Under the pieces are notes generated by a model. The model saw only the letters and a list, made by a program, of their open reading frames with translations, was not told where the DNA came from and made no database searches. DNA of 64,000 nt from Ramlibacter alkalitolerans (lineage in GTDB: Bacteria > Pseudomonadota > Gammaproteobacteria > Burkholderiales > Burkholderiaceae_C). Every line of letters starts with the position of its first letter. Within the stretch, counting starts at the first letter, position 1. The translations under genes were made by a program, and so were the position numbers. The DNA is taken from the NCBI RefSeq assembly GCF_016722765.1, contig NZ_JAEQND010000008.1, forward strand, positions 62,001 through 126,000, in the 5' to 3' direction. Below, one piece after another: positions 44,731-53,389 of the stretch.

Positions 44731-46725
44731 TCAAGCGCTCAACTTGAGCAGCTCCGCCCCCTCCTGCACCTGGTCCCCCGGCGCATACAGCAGCTCGGCC
44801 ACCACACCATCGTTCGGTGCCGCGATCGTGTGCTCCATCTTCATCGCTTCCATCACCGCCAGGGCCTGGCCCTTGCGCACCTGCTCGCCCGGCTTGACGG
44901 CGAACGAGATCACCTTGCCCGGCATCGGCGCCGTCAGGCGCCCGCCTTCGGCCGCGGCGTCGCCGGCGTGCGCCAGCAGGTCCACCGAGACGATCTGCGC
45001 GGCGCCGGCCTCCGTGAACACGTGGTCGGTTTCGCCCTGGGTGTAGATCGCCGCGCGCATGCGGCGCGCGCCGTACTGCAGCTCGATCGCCTCCGCACCG
45101 GCGGCCCGGAACGACAGCGGCTCCGCCGCGCCGGCGCCGATCGCCAGCAGCAGGGCCCCATCGTGCAGCGTCGTGAGAGTCGCCTTCTTCTCCTCGGCGC
45201 CGAAACCGAAGGTGAAGCGCCGCGTGCCCACGCCGTGCGAACGCCAGCCGTCGCGCTTGCTGAACGGGTCGTCGCCGGACAGCGCCTGTTCGTCGAGCAG
45301 GGTGCGCGCCACGGCCGCGGCGGCCGCGAGCTCGAGGCCCACCGGCTGCTGGTTGAACAGCACGGCCGCTTCGCGCGGGATCAGTGCCGTGTCCAGGTCG
45401 GCCTGCGCGAAGGAGCGGCTGGTGACCACGTGGCGCAGGAACTGCACGTTCGTGCTCAGCCCCACGATGTGCGTCTCGGCCAGCGCCTCGTCCAGCCGCG
45501 CGAGCGCCTCCTCCCGCGTCGCGCCATGCACGATCAGCTTGGCGATCATCGAGTCGTAGTAGGGCGAGATCGCGTCGCCTTCGCGCACGCCGTCGTCGAT
45601 GCGCACCGGCCCCCGCTCGAAGGCGGCGGCCTGCGGCTTGCGGTAGACGTGCAGCGTGCCGGTCGCGGGCAGGAAATTGTTGTCCGGGCTTTCGGCGCAG
45701 ATGCGCGCCTCGATCGCGTGGCCGTGGATGCGCAGGTCCTCCTGCTTCAGCGGCAACGGCTCGCCGGCGGCGACGCGCAACTGCCACTCGACGAGGTCCA
45801 GCCCGGTGATCGCCTCGGTGACCGGATGCTCCACCTGCAGCCGCGTGTTCATCTCCATGAAGAAGAAGTTCATCTCGCCCTGGCGCTGTTCGACGATGAA
45901 CTCCACCGTCCCCGCGCCCACGTACTTCACCGCCCCGGCGGCGGCGACGGCCGCCTCGCCCATGCGGCGGCGCATCGCCTCGGTCATGCCTGGCGCGGGC
46001 GCTTCCTCCAGCACCTTCTGGTGGCGCCGCTGCACCGAGCAGTCGCGCTCGAACAGGTACACGTAGTTGCCCTGCGTGTCGCCGAAGACCTGGATCTCGA
46101 TGTGCCGCGGCCGCGTGACGTACTTCTCGACCAGCACCGCCTCGTCGCCGAAGCTGTTGCGCGCCTCCCGCTGGCACGACGCCAGCGCCGCGGCGAACTC
46201 CTCCGGCTGCTGCACCGCCCGCATGCCCTTGCCCCCGCCACCGGCGCTGGCCTTGATCAGCACCGGATAGCCGATGCGATCGGCTTCGCGTTTCAGCAGT
46301 GCCGGGTCCTGCTCCGCGCCGTGGTAGCCAGGCACCAGCGGCACGCCCGCCCTTTCCATCAGCTGCTTGGACTCGGCCTTCAGGCCCATCGCCTGGATCG
46401 CCGACGGCGGCGGGCCGATGAACACCAGCCCCGCCTCGGCACAGGCCGCGGCGAAAGCTTCGTTCTCGCTCAGGAAGCCGTAGCCCGGGTGGATCGCCTG
46501 GGCCCCGGTCGCCCGAGCGGCCTCGATGATGCGTTCCCAGCGCAGGTAGCTGTCCCTGGGCGCGCTGCCGCCGATGTGCACGGCCTCGTCGCAGGCCTGC
46601 ACGTGCTTGGCGTTCGCATCGGCGTCGGAGTAGACGGCCACCGTGCGGATCGCCATGCGGCGCGCCGTCGCCGCCACCCGGCAGGCGATCTCCCCTCGAT
46701 TCGCAATGAGGATCTTCTTGAACAT
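44731..46725 (-). CDS. liuD: Methylcrotonyl-CoA carboxylase, biotin-containing alpha subunit
   Basis: A 664-residue biotin-dependent carboxylase subunit: biotin carboxylase domain (residues 1-450, MFKKILIANRGEIACR, HPGYGFLSEN, KASAGGGGKGMR, the FFFMEMNTRLQVEHPVTE motif), a linker, and a biotin carboxyl carrier domain with biotinylated Lys629 in AVMEAMKMEH. It carboxylates its biotin with bicarbonate and ATP for 3-methylcrotonyl-CoA carboxylation in leucine breakdown. The assignment over acetyl- or geranyl-CoA carboxylase follows from the adjacent beta subunit, hydratase and HMG-CoA lyase. The ATG shares a base with the DUF4126 stop (TGATG). Confidence 0.93.
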   Translation of the reverse strand: MFKKILIANRGEIACRVAATARRMAIRTVAVYSDADANAKHVQACDEAVHIGGSAPRDSYLRWERIIEAARATGAQAIHPGYGFLSENEAFAAACAEAGLVFIGPPPSAIQAMGLKAESKQLMERAGVPLVPGYHGAEQDPALLKREADRIGYPVLIKASAGGGGKGMRAVQQPEEFAAALASCQREARNSFGDEAVLVEKYVTRPRHIEIQVFGDTQGNYVYLFERDCSVQRRHQKVLEEAPAPGMTEAMRRRMGEAAVAAAGAVKYVGAGTVEFIVEQRQGEMNFFFMEMNTRLQVEHPVTEAITGLDLVEWQLRVAAGEPLPLKQEDLRIHGHAIEARICAESPDNNFLPATGTLHVYRKPQAAAFERGPVRIDDGVREGDAISPYYDSMIAKLIVHGATREEALARLDEALAETHIVGLSTNVQFLRHVVTSRSFAQADLDTALIPREAAVLFNQQPVGLELAAAAAVARTLLDEQALSGDDPFSKRDGWRSHGVGTRRFTFGFGAEEKKATLTTLHDGALLLAIGAGAAEPLSFRAAGAEAIELQYGARRMRAAIYTQGETDHVFTEAGAAQIVSVDLLAHAGDAAAEGGRLTAPMPGKVISFAVKPGEQVRKGQALAVMEAMKMEHTIAAPNDGVVAELLYAPGDQVQEGAELLKLSA

Positions 46726-47372
46726 CAACCCAGCTCCCGCGGCAACGGCCGCCCCTTGAAGAACCCGCTCAGCCCGCGCAGCACCTTGCGCAGGAAGGCG
46801 ACCAGCACCACCAGCACGATGACGGAGACGATGATGCTGGCCACCAGCACGATCGCGAAGGCCACCGGGTGCGTCGCCGACAGCCACAGCATGAACACGA
46901 CGAGCCCGTCTTCCGCCAGCGAGACGGCCATGTTGGAGAAAGGCTCGGGCGAGGTGTTGACCGCCGCGCGCGTCGTCATCTTCGTCGCATGGCTGGTGGC
47001 CGCCAGGCTGCCGCCCAGGATGGCCGCGATCCAGCCCATGGCCTGGTTGTCGGCGCCCAGTGCCCCTGCCGCCAGCGCGGCGCCGGCGGGAATGCGGATC
47101 ACCGTGTGGATCGCATCCCACATCGAGTCGATGAAGGGGATCTTGTCGGCGAAGAATTCGGCGAACAGCATGAAGCCGCTCGCCACCAGCACGCCCGGGT
47201 GCTGCAGCACGTGCAGGCCCTGCGGCAGCTGCACCCATCCCATCCAGCCCGCCAGCCCGGTGAGGAACACCGCCGCGTACAGGCGGAAGCCGCTGGCCCA
47301 GCCGAGCGCGGCCGCCAGCGCCATCAGCTGCGGCGTGTCGGGGGCGAGGTGGCCGAGCCAGTCGAGGTTCAT
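46725..47372 (-). CDS. DUF4126 membrane protein
   Basis: A 215-residue inner-membrane protein of unknown function (DUF4126). About four to five membrane segments: residues ~15-42 (LMALAAALGWASGFRLYAAVFL), ~60-75, ~92-125 (AGAALAAGALGADNQAMGWIAAILGG) and ~165-200 (VAFAIVLVASIIVSVIVLVVLVAFL). Its stop overlaps the carboxylase start by one base and it is 6 bp from the hydratase gene, so it is fully embedded in the leucine operon. Why a membrane protein belongs there is unknown; a role in substrate entry or membrane recruitment is conceivable but unproven. Confidence 0.88.
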   Translation of the reverse strand: MNLDWLGHLAPDTPQLMALAAALGWASGFRLYAAVFLTGLAGWMGWVQLPQGLHVLQHPGVLVASGFMLFAEFFADKIPFIDSMWDAIHTVIRIPAGAALAAGALGADNQAMGWIAAILGGSLAATSHATKMTTRAAVNTSPEPFSNMAVSLAEDGLVVFMLWLSATHPVAFAIVLVASIIVSVIVLVVLVAFLRKVLRGLSGFFKGRPLPRELG

Positions 47373-47378
47373 GCGCGC

Positions 47379-48161
47379 CTAAGGCAGCAACCAGTTCGGC
47401 TTGCGCTTGGCCAGGAAGGACTGCACGCCTTCGCGGCCCTCGTCGCTGGCGCGGATGTCGGCGATGCCTTCGACGGTGCGCCGCACCAGGCCGGCCGTGA
47501 TGTCGTGGCCGGCCACGTCGTGCAACAGCTTCTTGCACGCCTTCACGGCCTCGGGGCCGGCCTGCACCAGCGCGGCCGCGATCTCGGCGACCTTGGCATC
47601 GAGCGCGTCGGCCTTCACCACCTCGTGCACGAAGCCGATGCGATGGGCCTCGGCCGCACCGAAGCGCTCCGCGCTCAGGAAGTAGCGGTGCGCGGCGCGC
47701 GCGCCCATGGCGCGGATCACGTAGGGGCTGATGGTGGCCGGGATCAGCCCGAGCTTCACTTCGCTCAGGCAGAACCAGGCCGTGTCCACCGCCACCGCCA
47801 TGTCGCACACGGCCACCAGGCCGACGCCGCCGGCGTACGTGTCGCCGTGCACGCGCGCGATGGTCGGCTTGGGGCAGCGCCACAGCACCTCCAGCATGCG
47901 CGCCATGCCGGACGCATCCTCGGTGTTCTCCTCGCGCGAATAGCCGGCGATGCGCTTCATCCAGTTCAGGTCGGCGCCGGCACAGAAGGCGGGGCCGTTG
48001 CCGGCCAGCACGATGCAGCGCACCTCGTCGCGCTTGCCGATCTCGAGGAAGACCGCCGTCAGTTCGGCGATGACTTCGTCGTTGAACGCATTGCGCACGT
48101 CGGGGCGATGGAGCGTGACGGTGGAGATCCCGCGCTCGTAGCTCAGTTGCAGGTGGTTCAT
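47379..48161 (-). CDS. liuC: Methylglutaconyl-CoA hydratase-type enoyl-CoA hydratase
   Basis: A 260-residue crotonase-family enzyme. Oxyanion-hole segments are AFCAGADLNWMKRIAGY near residue 60 and TYAGGVGLVAVCDMAVA near residue 107; LSEVKLGLIPATISPYV is typical of the AUH/LiuC branch. In context it hydrates 3-methylglutaconyl-CoA to HMG-CoA, the step between the carboxylase and HMG-CoA lyase. It follows the beta-subunit gene after 9 bp. Confidence 0.92.
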   Translation of the reverse strand: MNHLQLSYERGISTVTLHRPDVRNAFNDEVIAELTAVFLEIGKRDEVRCIVLAGNGPAFCAGADLNWMKRIAGYSREENTEDASGMARMLEVLWRCPKPTIARVHGDTYAGGVGLVAVCDMAVAVDTAWFCLSEVKLGLIPATISPYVIRAMGARAAHRYFLSAERFGAAEAHRIGFVHEVVKADALDAKVAEIAAALVQAGPEAVKACKKLLHDVAGHDITAGLVRRTVEGIADIRASDEGREGVQSFLAKRKPNWLLP

Positions 48162-48170
48162 GGGTGTCCT

Positions 48171-49793
48171 TCACATCCGGAACAGGCCGAACTTCGGCTC
48201 GCCGATGGGCGCGTTGAGCGCCGCCGACAGGCCCAGCGCCAGCACGCGCCGCGTGTCCGCCGGGTCGATCACGCCGTCGTCCCACAGGCGCGCACTGGCG
48301 TAGTAGGGGTGCGACTGGCGGTTGAACTGGTCGAGGACCGGCTGGCGGAAGGCCGCCTCCTCCTCCGCGCTCCAGCTGCCGCCGCGCGACTCGATGCCGT
48401 CGCGCCGCACGGTAGCCAGCACGCTGGCGGCCTGCTCCGCGCCCATCACGCAGGTGCGCGCGGTGGGCCAGGTCCAGAGGAAGCGCGGCGAATAGGCGCG
48501 GCCGCACATGCCGTAGTTGCCGGCGCCGTAGCTGCCGCCGATGATCACGGTGAACTTGGGGACCGAGGCGGTGGCGACGGCGGTGACCATCTTCGCCCCG
48601 TGGCGCGCGATGCCTTCGTTCTCCACCTTGCGGCCCACCATGAAGCCGGTGATGTTCTGCAGGAACAGGATCGGCGTCCGGCGGTGGCAGCACAGTTCGA
48701 TGAAGTGCGCGCCCTTCTGCGCCGACTCCGAGAACAGGATGCCGTTGTTGGCGACGATGCCGATCGGCATGCCCTCGATGTGGCCGAAGCCGCACACCAG
48801 CGTGCTGCCGAAGCGCGCCTTGAACTCGTGGAACTCCGAGTCGTCGACCAGGCGCGCGATGATCTCGCGCACGTCGAAGGGCTTGCGCGTGTCGGTGGGG
48901 ATGATCCCGTACAGCTCCCTGGCGTCGTAGCGGGGCGGCACCGGCTGGCGCCGCTCCACCGGCCAGTCCTTCGGCCGGTTCAGCGTCGCCACGGCACGGC
49001 GGGCCAGCGCCAGCGCGTGCTCGTCGTTCACGGCCAGGTGGTCGGCCACGCCCGAGAGGCGCGTGTGCACGTCGCCGCCCCCGAGGTCCTCGGCGCTCAC
49101 CACCTCGCCGGTGGCCGCCTTCACCAGCGGCGGGCCGCCCAGGAAGATCGTGCCCTGCTCCTTGACGATGATGGTCTCGTCGCTCATCGCCGGCACGTAG
49201 GCGCCACCGGCCGTGCACGAACCCATCACCACGGCGATCTGCGGGATGCCCTGCGCGCTGAGGTTGGCCTGGTTGTAGAAGATGCGGCCGAAGTGGTCGC
49301 GGTCGGGGAACACCTCGTCCTGGTTCGGCAGGTTGGCGCCGCCGGAATCCACCAGGTAGATGCACGGCAGCCCGTTCTGGCCCGCGATCTCCTGCGCGCG
49401 CAGGTGCTTCTTCACCGTGAGCGGGTAGTAGGTCCCTCCTTTCACGGTCGCGTCGTTGCAGACGACCACGCACTCCACGCCGCTCACCCGGCCGATGCCG
49501 GTGATGATGCCGGCGCTGGGCGCGTCCATGGTGCCGTCCTTGGCCAGGTACATGCCGTGGGCGGCGATCGGCGCAACCTCCAGGAACGGCGTGCCGGGAT
49601 CGAGCAGCATCTGCACGCGCTCGCGCGGCGGCAGCTTGCCGCGCGCCGAATGCTTCTGCCGCGCGATCTCGCCGCCGCCGGCGGCATGCAGCGCGACTTG
49701 CGCATTCAGGTCGTCGACCAGCGCCTGCATGGCGGCGGCATTGGCCTGGAAGTCGGCGGACCGGGGATTCAACTGCGATGCGATGACGGGCAT
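48171..49793 (-). CDS. liuB: Methylcrotonyl-CoA carboxylase, carboxyltransferase beta subunit
   Basis: A 540-residue carboxyltransferase. It transfers CO2 from biotin to 3-methylcrotonyl-CoA. Signatures: [18 protein letters not shown] near residue 50, [31 protein letters not shown] near residue 150, [16 protein letters not shown] near residue 190, and [15 protein letters not shown] with [19 protein letters not shown] in the C-terminal half. ATG 49793 ([10 protein letters not shown]) with GAGGAA upstream. It is the first gene of the operon liuB-liuC-DUF4126-liuD; isovaleryl-CoA dehydrogenase (liuA) is not adjacent. The divergent AraC-type regulator could control it. Confidence 0.95.
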   Translation of the reverse strand: MPVIASQLNPRSADFQANAAAMQALVDDLNAQVALHAAGGGEIARQKHSARGKLPPRERVQMLLDPGTPFLEVAPIAAHGMYLAKDGTMDAPSAGIITGIGRVSGVECVVVCNDATVKGGTYYPLTVKKHLRAQEIAGQNGLPCIYLVDSGGANLPNQDEVFPDRDHFGRIFYNQANLSAQGIPQIAVVMGSCTAGGAYVPAMSDETIIVKEQGTIFLGGPPLVKAATGEVVSAEDLGGGDVHTRLSGVADHLAVNDEHALALARRAVATLNRPKDWPVERRQPVPPRYDARELYGIIPTDTRKPFDVREIIARLVDDSEFHEFKARFGSTLVCGFGHIEGMPIGIVANNGILFSESAQKGAHFIELCCHRRTPILFLQNITGFMVGRKVENEGIARHGAKMVTAVATASVPKFTVIIGGSYGAGNYGMCGRAYSPRFLWTWPTARTCVMGAEQAASVLATVRRDGIESRGGSWSAEEEAAFRQPVLDQFNRQSHPYYASARLWDDGVIDPADTRRVLALGLSAALNAPIGEPKFGLFRM

Positions 49794-49803
49794 TTGGAAG
49801 TTC

Positions 49804-49840
49804 CTCCCTCCCCGTCTGGGGGAGGGCCGGGGTGGGGGCA
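49804..49840. repeat. Palindromic repeat with CCCTCCCC stem
   Basis: CCCTCCCC pairs with GGGGAGGG across a GTCTG loop, followed by CCGGGGTGGGGGC. It lies 11 bp before the liuB ATG on its message. This type of sequence (CTCCCTCCCC...GGGGGAGGG) resembles short dispersed palindromes known in many high-GC proteobacteria, but only one copy was seen here. A stem so near the start codon could affect translation. Confidence 0.5.
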
Positions 49841-49941
49841 CTCCGGCGCACGATAGCGCCAATGCCGCGAGCTTAGGGAGCCGGGTCCCGGGCGGCTTGC
49901 CGCGAAGGTTGCAAATCCCGCCACTCCGCTAGACTTGCGCC

Positions 49942-50967
49942 ATGTCCGCCGCCGCGCCCCGCCGCCTTCCGGCCGCCGCCACCCCGATGGCCTTTGCCCG
50001 AGCCATCACGGCCGCGTACCGGCTGCGTGGCGGCAGCCCGGAGGGGGCCCTGAAGCTGGCACAGATCACGCCAGCCCAGCTGCAGAAATCCGAGGCGCGC
50101 ATCACCGCCCGCCAGATGGAAGCGCTGTCCGCAGCGGCCATGCAGGAACTCGACGACGAGGGCCTGGCCGCCTTCACCCGCCGCCTGCCCTGGGGCAGCT
50201 ACGGCATGCTGGCGCGGGCCTCGCTCACCGCGCCGACGCTGGGCGTGGCCCTGAAGCGCTGGTGCCGGCACCACGGCCTGCTGACGGAGGACGTGCGGCT
50301 GTCGCTCGGCGTGGCCGGCCCGGTCGCGACGATCGCGATCGAGGAAAGCCGGCCCATTCCGCGCGAGGTGCGCGAGCTGAGCCTGGCCTTCCTGCTGCGC
50401 AACGTGCACGGCCTCGCCTGCTGGTACGTCGACTCGCGCATCCCTCTGCAGGAAGCCCGCTTCCCGTTCCCGCAGCCGTCGCATGCGGATGCCTACCGGC
50501 ACATGTTCCCGGGCACGCTGCAGTTCGCCGCCGCGCAGGCCGCGATCCGCTTCGATGCGCAGTACCTGAAGCTGCCCTTGCGCCGCGACGAGAAGGCGAT
50601 GGCGCAGATGCTGCAGCGCGCGCTCTCGATCACCGTGCTGCAGTACCGCCGCGACCGCCTGCTGGTGCCGCAGGTGCGGCAGGCCCTCACGGCGTACCCG
50701 GAGCGCACGCACAGCGCCGAGGCGCTGGCGCAACTGCTGCACGTCTCCGCCCGCACGCTGCACCGGCAGTTGAAGGAGGAAGGCGCGAGCCTGCAGCAGC
50801 TGAAGGACGAAGTGCGGCTGGAGCGCGCGAAGGACCTGCTTTACCGCACCGGCAAGCCGCTCAAGCAGGTGGCGGCGGCGGTCGGCTTCCGCAACGAGAA
50901 AAGCTTCGCGCGGGCGTTCCGGCAGTGGGCCGGCGTGGCGCCGGGCGAGTTCCGCGACGCTTCGTAG
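49942..50967 (+). CDS. AraC-family regulator with Arabinose_bd-type N-terminal domain
   Basis: A 341-residue regulator. Residues ~15-220 match the N-terminal domain of OruR/ArgR-type AraC proteins (ITARQMEALSAAAMQELDDEGL, WGSYGMLARASLTAPTLGVALKRWCRHHGLL). The C-terminal helix-turn-helix pair is at ~250-335 (SAEALAQLLHVSARTLHRQLKEEG and LKQVAAAVGFRNEKSFARAFRQWAGVAPGEFR). ATG 49942 has no Shine-Dalgarno sequence; TTGCAA (49909-49914) and TAGACT (49930-49935) form a possible promoter that would yield a near-leaderless message. It is divergent from liuB and may regulate leucine breakdown. Confidence 0.9.
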   Translation: MSAAAPRRLPAAATPMAFARAITAAYRLRGGSPEGALKLAQITPAQLQKSEARITARQMEALSAAAMQELDDEGLAAFTRRLPWGSYGMLARASLTAPTLGVALKRWCRHHGLLTEDVRLSLGVAGPVATIAIEESRPIPREVRELSLAFLLRNVHGLACWYVDSRIPLQEARFPFPQPSHADAYRHMFPGTLQFAAAQAAIRFDAQYLKLPLRRDEKAMAQMLQRALSITVLQYRRDRLLVPQVRQALTAYPERTHSAEALAQLLHVSARTLHRQLKEEGASLQQLKDEVRLERAKDLLYRTGKPLKQVAAAVGFRNEKSFARAFRQWAGVAPGEFRDAS

Positions 50968-51113
50968 CGAGCCCGTACGGCCGTTCCCTGAGGACGCCGA
51001 TACATAGGGCAAGTCCCGCGCGGCACGCTGCGGGGCCGCTGATAGTGTCCGCATCGCCGGCAGTCCTGCGGCGCCGGCGTCCCCCCAATCCGACACGAAG
51101 AACTGGAGACGAG

Positions 51114-52796
51114 ATGTCCACGACTGTGCTCGACCCTGGGCTACCCGCGCCATCCGGCGTGGGCCTGCTCGACAAGCAACGCATCATTGCCGGCGCCGGC
51201 TTCAACCGCTGGCTGGTGCCACCGGCCGCCCTCGCGATCCACCTGTGCATCGGCATGGCCTACGGCTTCTCGGTGTTCTGGCTGCCGCTGTCGAAATCGC
51301 TCGCCACTGCCGCCCCGGGAACGAAGTCCTGCGCCAGCATGGGCATCGGCTTCTTCGGCGAACTCTTCGCCACCAACTGCGACTGGAGCATCGCCACCCT
51401 GGGTTGGATGTACACCCTGTTCTTCGTGTTCCTCGGCTGCGCCGCGGCGCTCTGGGGCGGCTGGCTCGAACGCGCCGGCCCCCGCAAGGCGGGCGTCGTG
51501 GCTGCGTTCTGCTGGTGTGGCGGCATGCTGTTCTCCGCGCTGGGCATCTACCTGCACCAGTTCTGGATGATGGTGCTCGGCTCCGGCGTGATCGGCGGCG
51601 TCGGCCTCGGCCTGGGCTACATCTCGCCGGTGTCGACGCTGATCAAGTGGTTCCCCGACCGCCGCGGCATGGCCACCGGCATGGCCATCATGGGCTTCGG
51701 CGGCGGCGCCATGATCGGCTCGCCGCTGGCCGTGGACATGATGAAGGCCTTCTCCACGCCCACCAGCAACGGCGTGCTGCAGACCTTCGTGGTGCTCGCG
51801 CTGGTCTACTTCGTGTTCATGATCGGCGGCGCCTTCGGCTACCGCGTGCCGGCGACCGGCTGGCATCCCAAGGGCTGGGTCCCGCCGCAGCCCAAGGCCG
51901 GCAAGGCCATGATCACGCACCGGCACGTGCACGTGAAGAAGGTGTGGGGCATCCCGCAGTTCTGGCTGATCTGGGCGCTGCTGACGATGAACGTGAGCGC
52001 CGGCATCGGCGTGATCGGCATGGCCTCGCCCATGCTGCAGGAGGTCTTCGGCGGCAGCCTGATCGGCATCCCCCAGCACTTCAGCGAACTCGACAAGTCG
52101 CAGCTCGCGGCCATCGCGGCGGTGGCCGGCGGCTTCGCCGCGTTGCTGTCGCTGTTCAACATCGCCGGCCGCTTCTTCTGGGCCAGCATGTCGGACCTGT
52201 TCGGCCGCAAGACCACCTATTCGATCTTCTTCGTGCTGGGCATGCTCCTGTATGCGAGCCTGCCGCACTCGGCGGCCGCGGGCAACAAGCTGCTGTTCGT
52301 CGGTGCCGTGTGCGTGATCCTGTCGATGTACGGCGGCAGCTTCTCCACCGTGCCCGCGTACCTGGCCGACATCTTCGGCACGCAGTTCGTGGGCGCCATC
52401 CACGGGCGGCTGCTCACCGCGTGGTCCACGGCCGGCATCCTGGGTCCCGTGGTCGTGAACTACATGCGCGAATACCAGTTGCACCTCGGCCTGCCGCGCG
52501 AGCAGGTCTACAACCAGACCATGTACATCCTGGTGGGCCTGCTGGCGATCGGCCTCCTGTGCAACCTGCTGGTCAAGCCGCTGCCGGACAAGTGGTTCAT
52601 GTCCGAGGAGGAACTGGCCCGCGAGAAGCAGCTCGCGCACGAGAAGGCGATCCTGGCCGAAAGCGGGTTGCGGGCCACGGGCGCGCGCGAGACGACGCCG
52701 ACCATGCAGATCTACCTGGCCTGGCTGGTGGTGGGCATCCCGCTCGCGTGGGGCGTGTACCGCACGCTGGTGGCCGCGGCGAAGTTCTTCCACTGA
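51114..52796 (+). CDS. OFA-family MFS transporter (oxalate/formate antiporter-like)
   Basis: A 560-residue, 12-helix transporter. The OFA-type hallmarks are NRWLVPPAALAIHLCIGMAYGFSVFW at the start, GWLERAGPRKAG (loop 2-3), GVGLGLGYISPVSTLIKWFPDRRGMATG and NIAGRFFWASMSDLFGRKTTY. Relatives exchange oxalate and formate or take up other small carboxylates. An inserted segment with two cysteines (SCASMGIGFFGELFATNCDWS, residues ~75-95) lies in the first outer loop. ATG 51114 is preceded by GGAGACGAG. The substrate is unknown. The SnoaL-like gene follows after 63 bp. Confidence 0.92.
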   Translation: MSTTVLDPGLPAPSGVGLLDKQRIIAGAGFNRWLVPPAALAIHLCIGMAYGFSVFWLPLSKSLATAAPGTKSCASMGIGFFGELFATNCDWSIATLGWMYTLFFVFLGCAAALWGGWLERAGPRKAGVVAAFCWCGGMLFSALGIYLHQFWMMVLGSGVIGGVGLGLGYISPVSTLIKWFPDRRGMATGMAIMGFGGGAMIGSPLAVDMMKAFSTPTSNGVLQTFVVLALVYFVFMIGGAFGYRVPATGWHPKGWVPPQPKAGKAMITHRHVHVKKVWGIPQFWLIWALLTMNVSAGIGVIGMASPMLQEVFGGSLIGIPQHFSELDKSQLAAIAAVAGGFAALLSLFNIAGRFFWASMSDLFGRKTTYSIFFVLGMLLYASLPHSAAAGNKLLFVGAVCVILSMYGGSFSTVPAYLADIFGTQFVGAIHGRLLTAWSTAGILGPVVVNYMREYQLHLGLPREQVYNQTMYILVGLLAIGLLCNLLVKPLPDKWFMSEEELAREKQLAHEKAILAESGLRATGARETTPTMQIYLAWLVVGIPLAWGVYRTLVAAAKFFH

Positions 52797-52859
52797 GGGC
52801 CACGCGACGCGGCGCGGCACGGCGCGCTACATTCGGGGCCTTCCGTTGCGGGAGACCCC

Positions 52860-53342
52860 GTGAAGCGCATCGTGCCCTGCCTCGCCCTCGCGTTCAGCCT
52901 CGGACTGCCCTGCTTCGCGCAGGTGCCCGTGCAGGGCAGCCCCGACCAGGACCGCATGCTCGCCAGCGCCGACGGGCGGGTGGCGGCCAACAAGCGGCTG
53001 GTGTACGACTTCTGGCGCGAGGTGTTCGAGGGCGGCCACCTCGAACTCGCGGACAAGTACATGGCGGAAGGCTACATCCAGCACAACCCCAACGTGCCCA
53101 GCGGCCGGGCCGCGTTCGTCAGTTTCTTCGGCCGGATCGCCAGGCCGAAGCCGGTGGAGAACCGCATCGTCGCGCCGCTGGTGGCCATCCTGGGCGAAGG
53201 CGACATGGTGGTGCTGGCCTTCGCGCGCGAGAACCCGGACCCAAAGAACCCCGGCCAGAAGTACACGACGACCTGGTTCGACATGTTCCGCATCGAGAAC
53301 GGGCGCATCGCCGAACACTGGGATCCGGCGCAGAAGCAGTAG
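52860..53342 (+). CDS. Secreted SnoaL/NTF2-like protein
   Basis: A 160-residue precursor with signal KRIVPCLALAFSLGLPCFA. The mature domain fits the SnoaL-like NTF2 fold: KRLVYDFWREVFEGGHLELADKYMAEGYIQHNP, then VAPLVAILGEGDMVVLAFAREN, and TTWFDMFRIENGRIAEHWDPAQ at the end. Such periplasmic SnoaL proteins are common in proteobacteria; the activity is not established, and the fold is used both for enzymes and for binding. GTG 52860 has GGGAG upstream. Confidence 0.85.
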   Translation: MKRIVPCLALAFSLGLPCFAQVPVQGSPDQDRMLASADGRVAANKRLVYDFWREVFEGGHLELADKYMAEGYIQHNPNVPSGRAAFVSFFGRIARPKPVENRIVAPLVAILGEGDMVVLAFARENPDPKNPGQKYTTTWFDMFRIENGRIAEHWDPAQKQ

Positions 53343-53389
53343 CTGGCGCGTCACCCCAGCGCATCGTTCATCCAGCAGGCGTTCAGGGA

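Noticed and set aside
46869..49856. A 995-residue plus-strand frame opposite the leucine operon
   Set aside because: Shadow of liuB, liuC and DUF4126; no recognisable motif and no start site.
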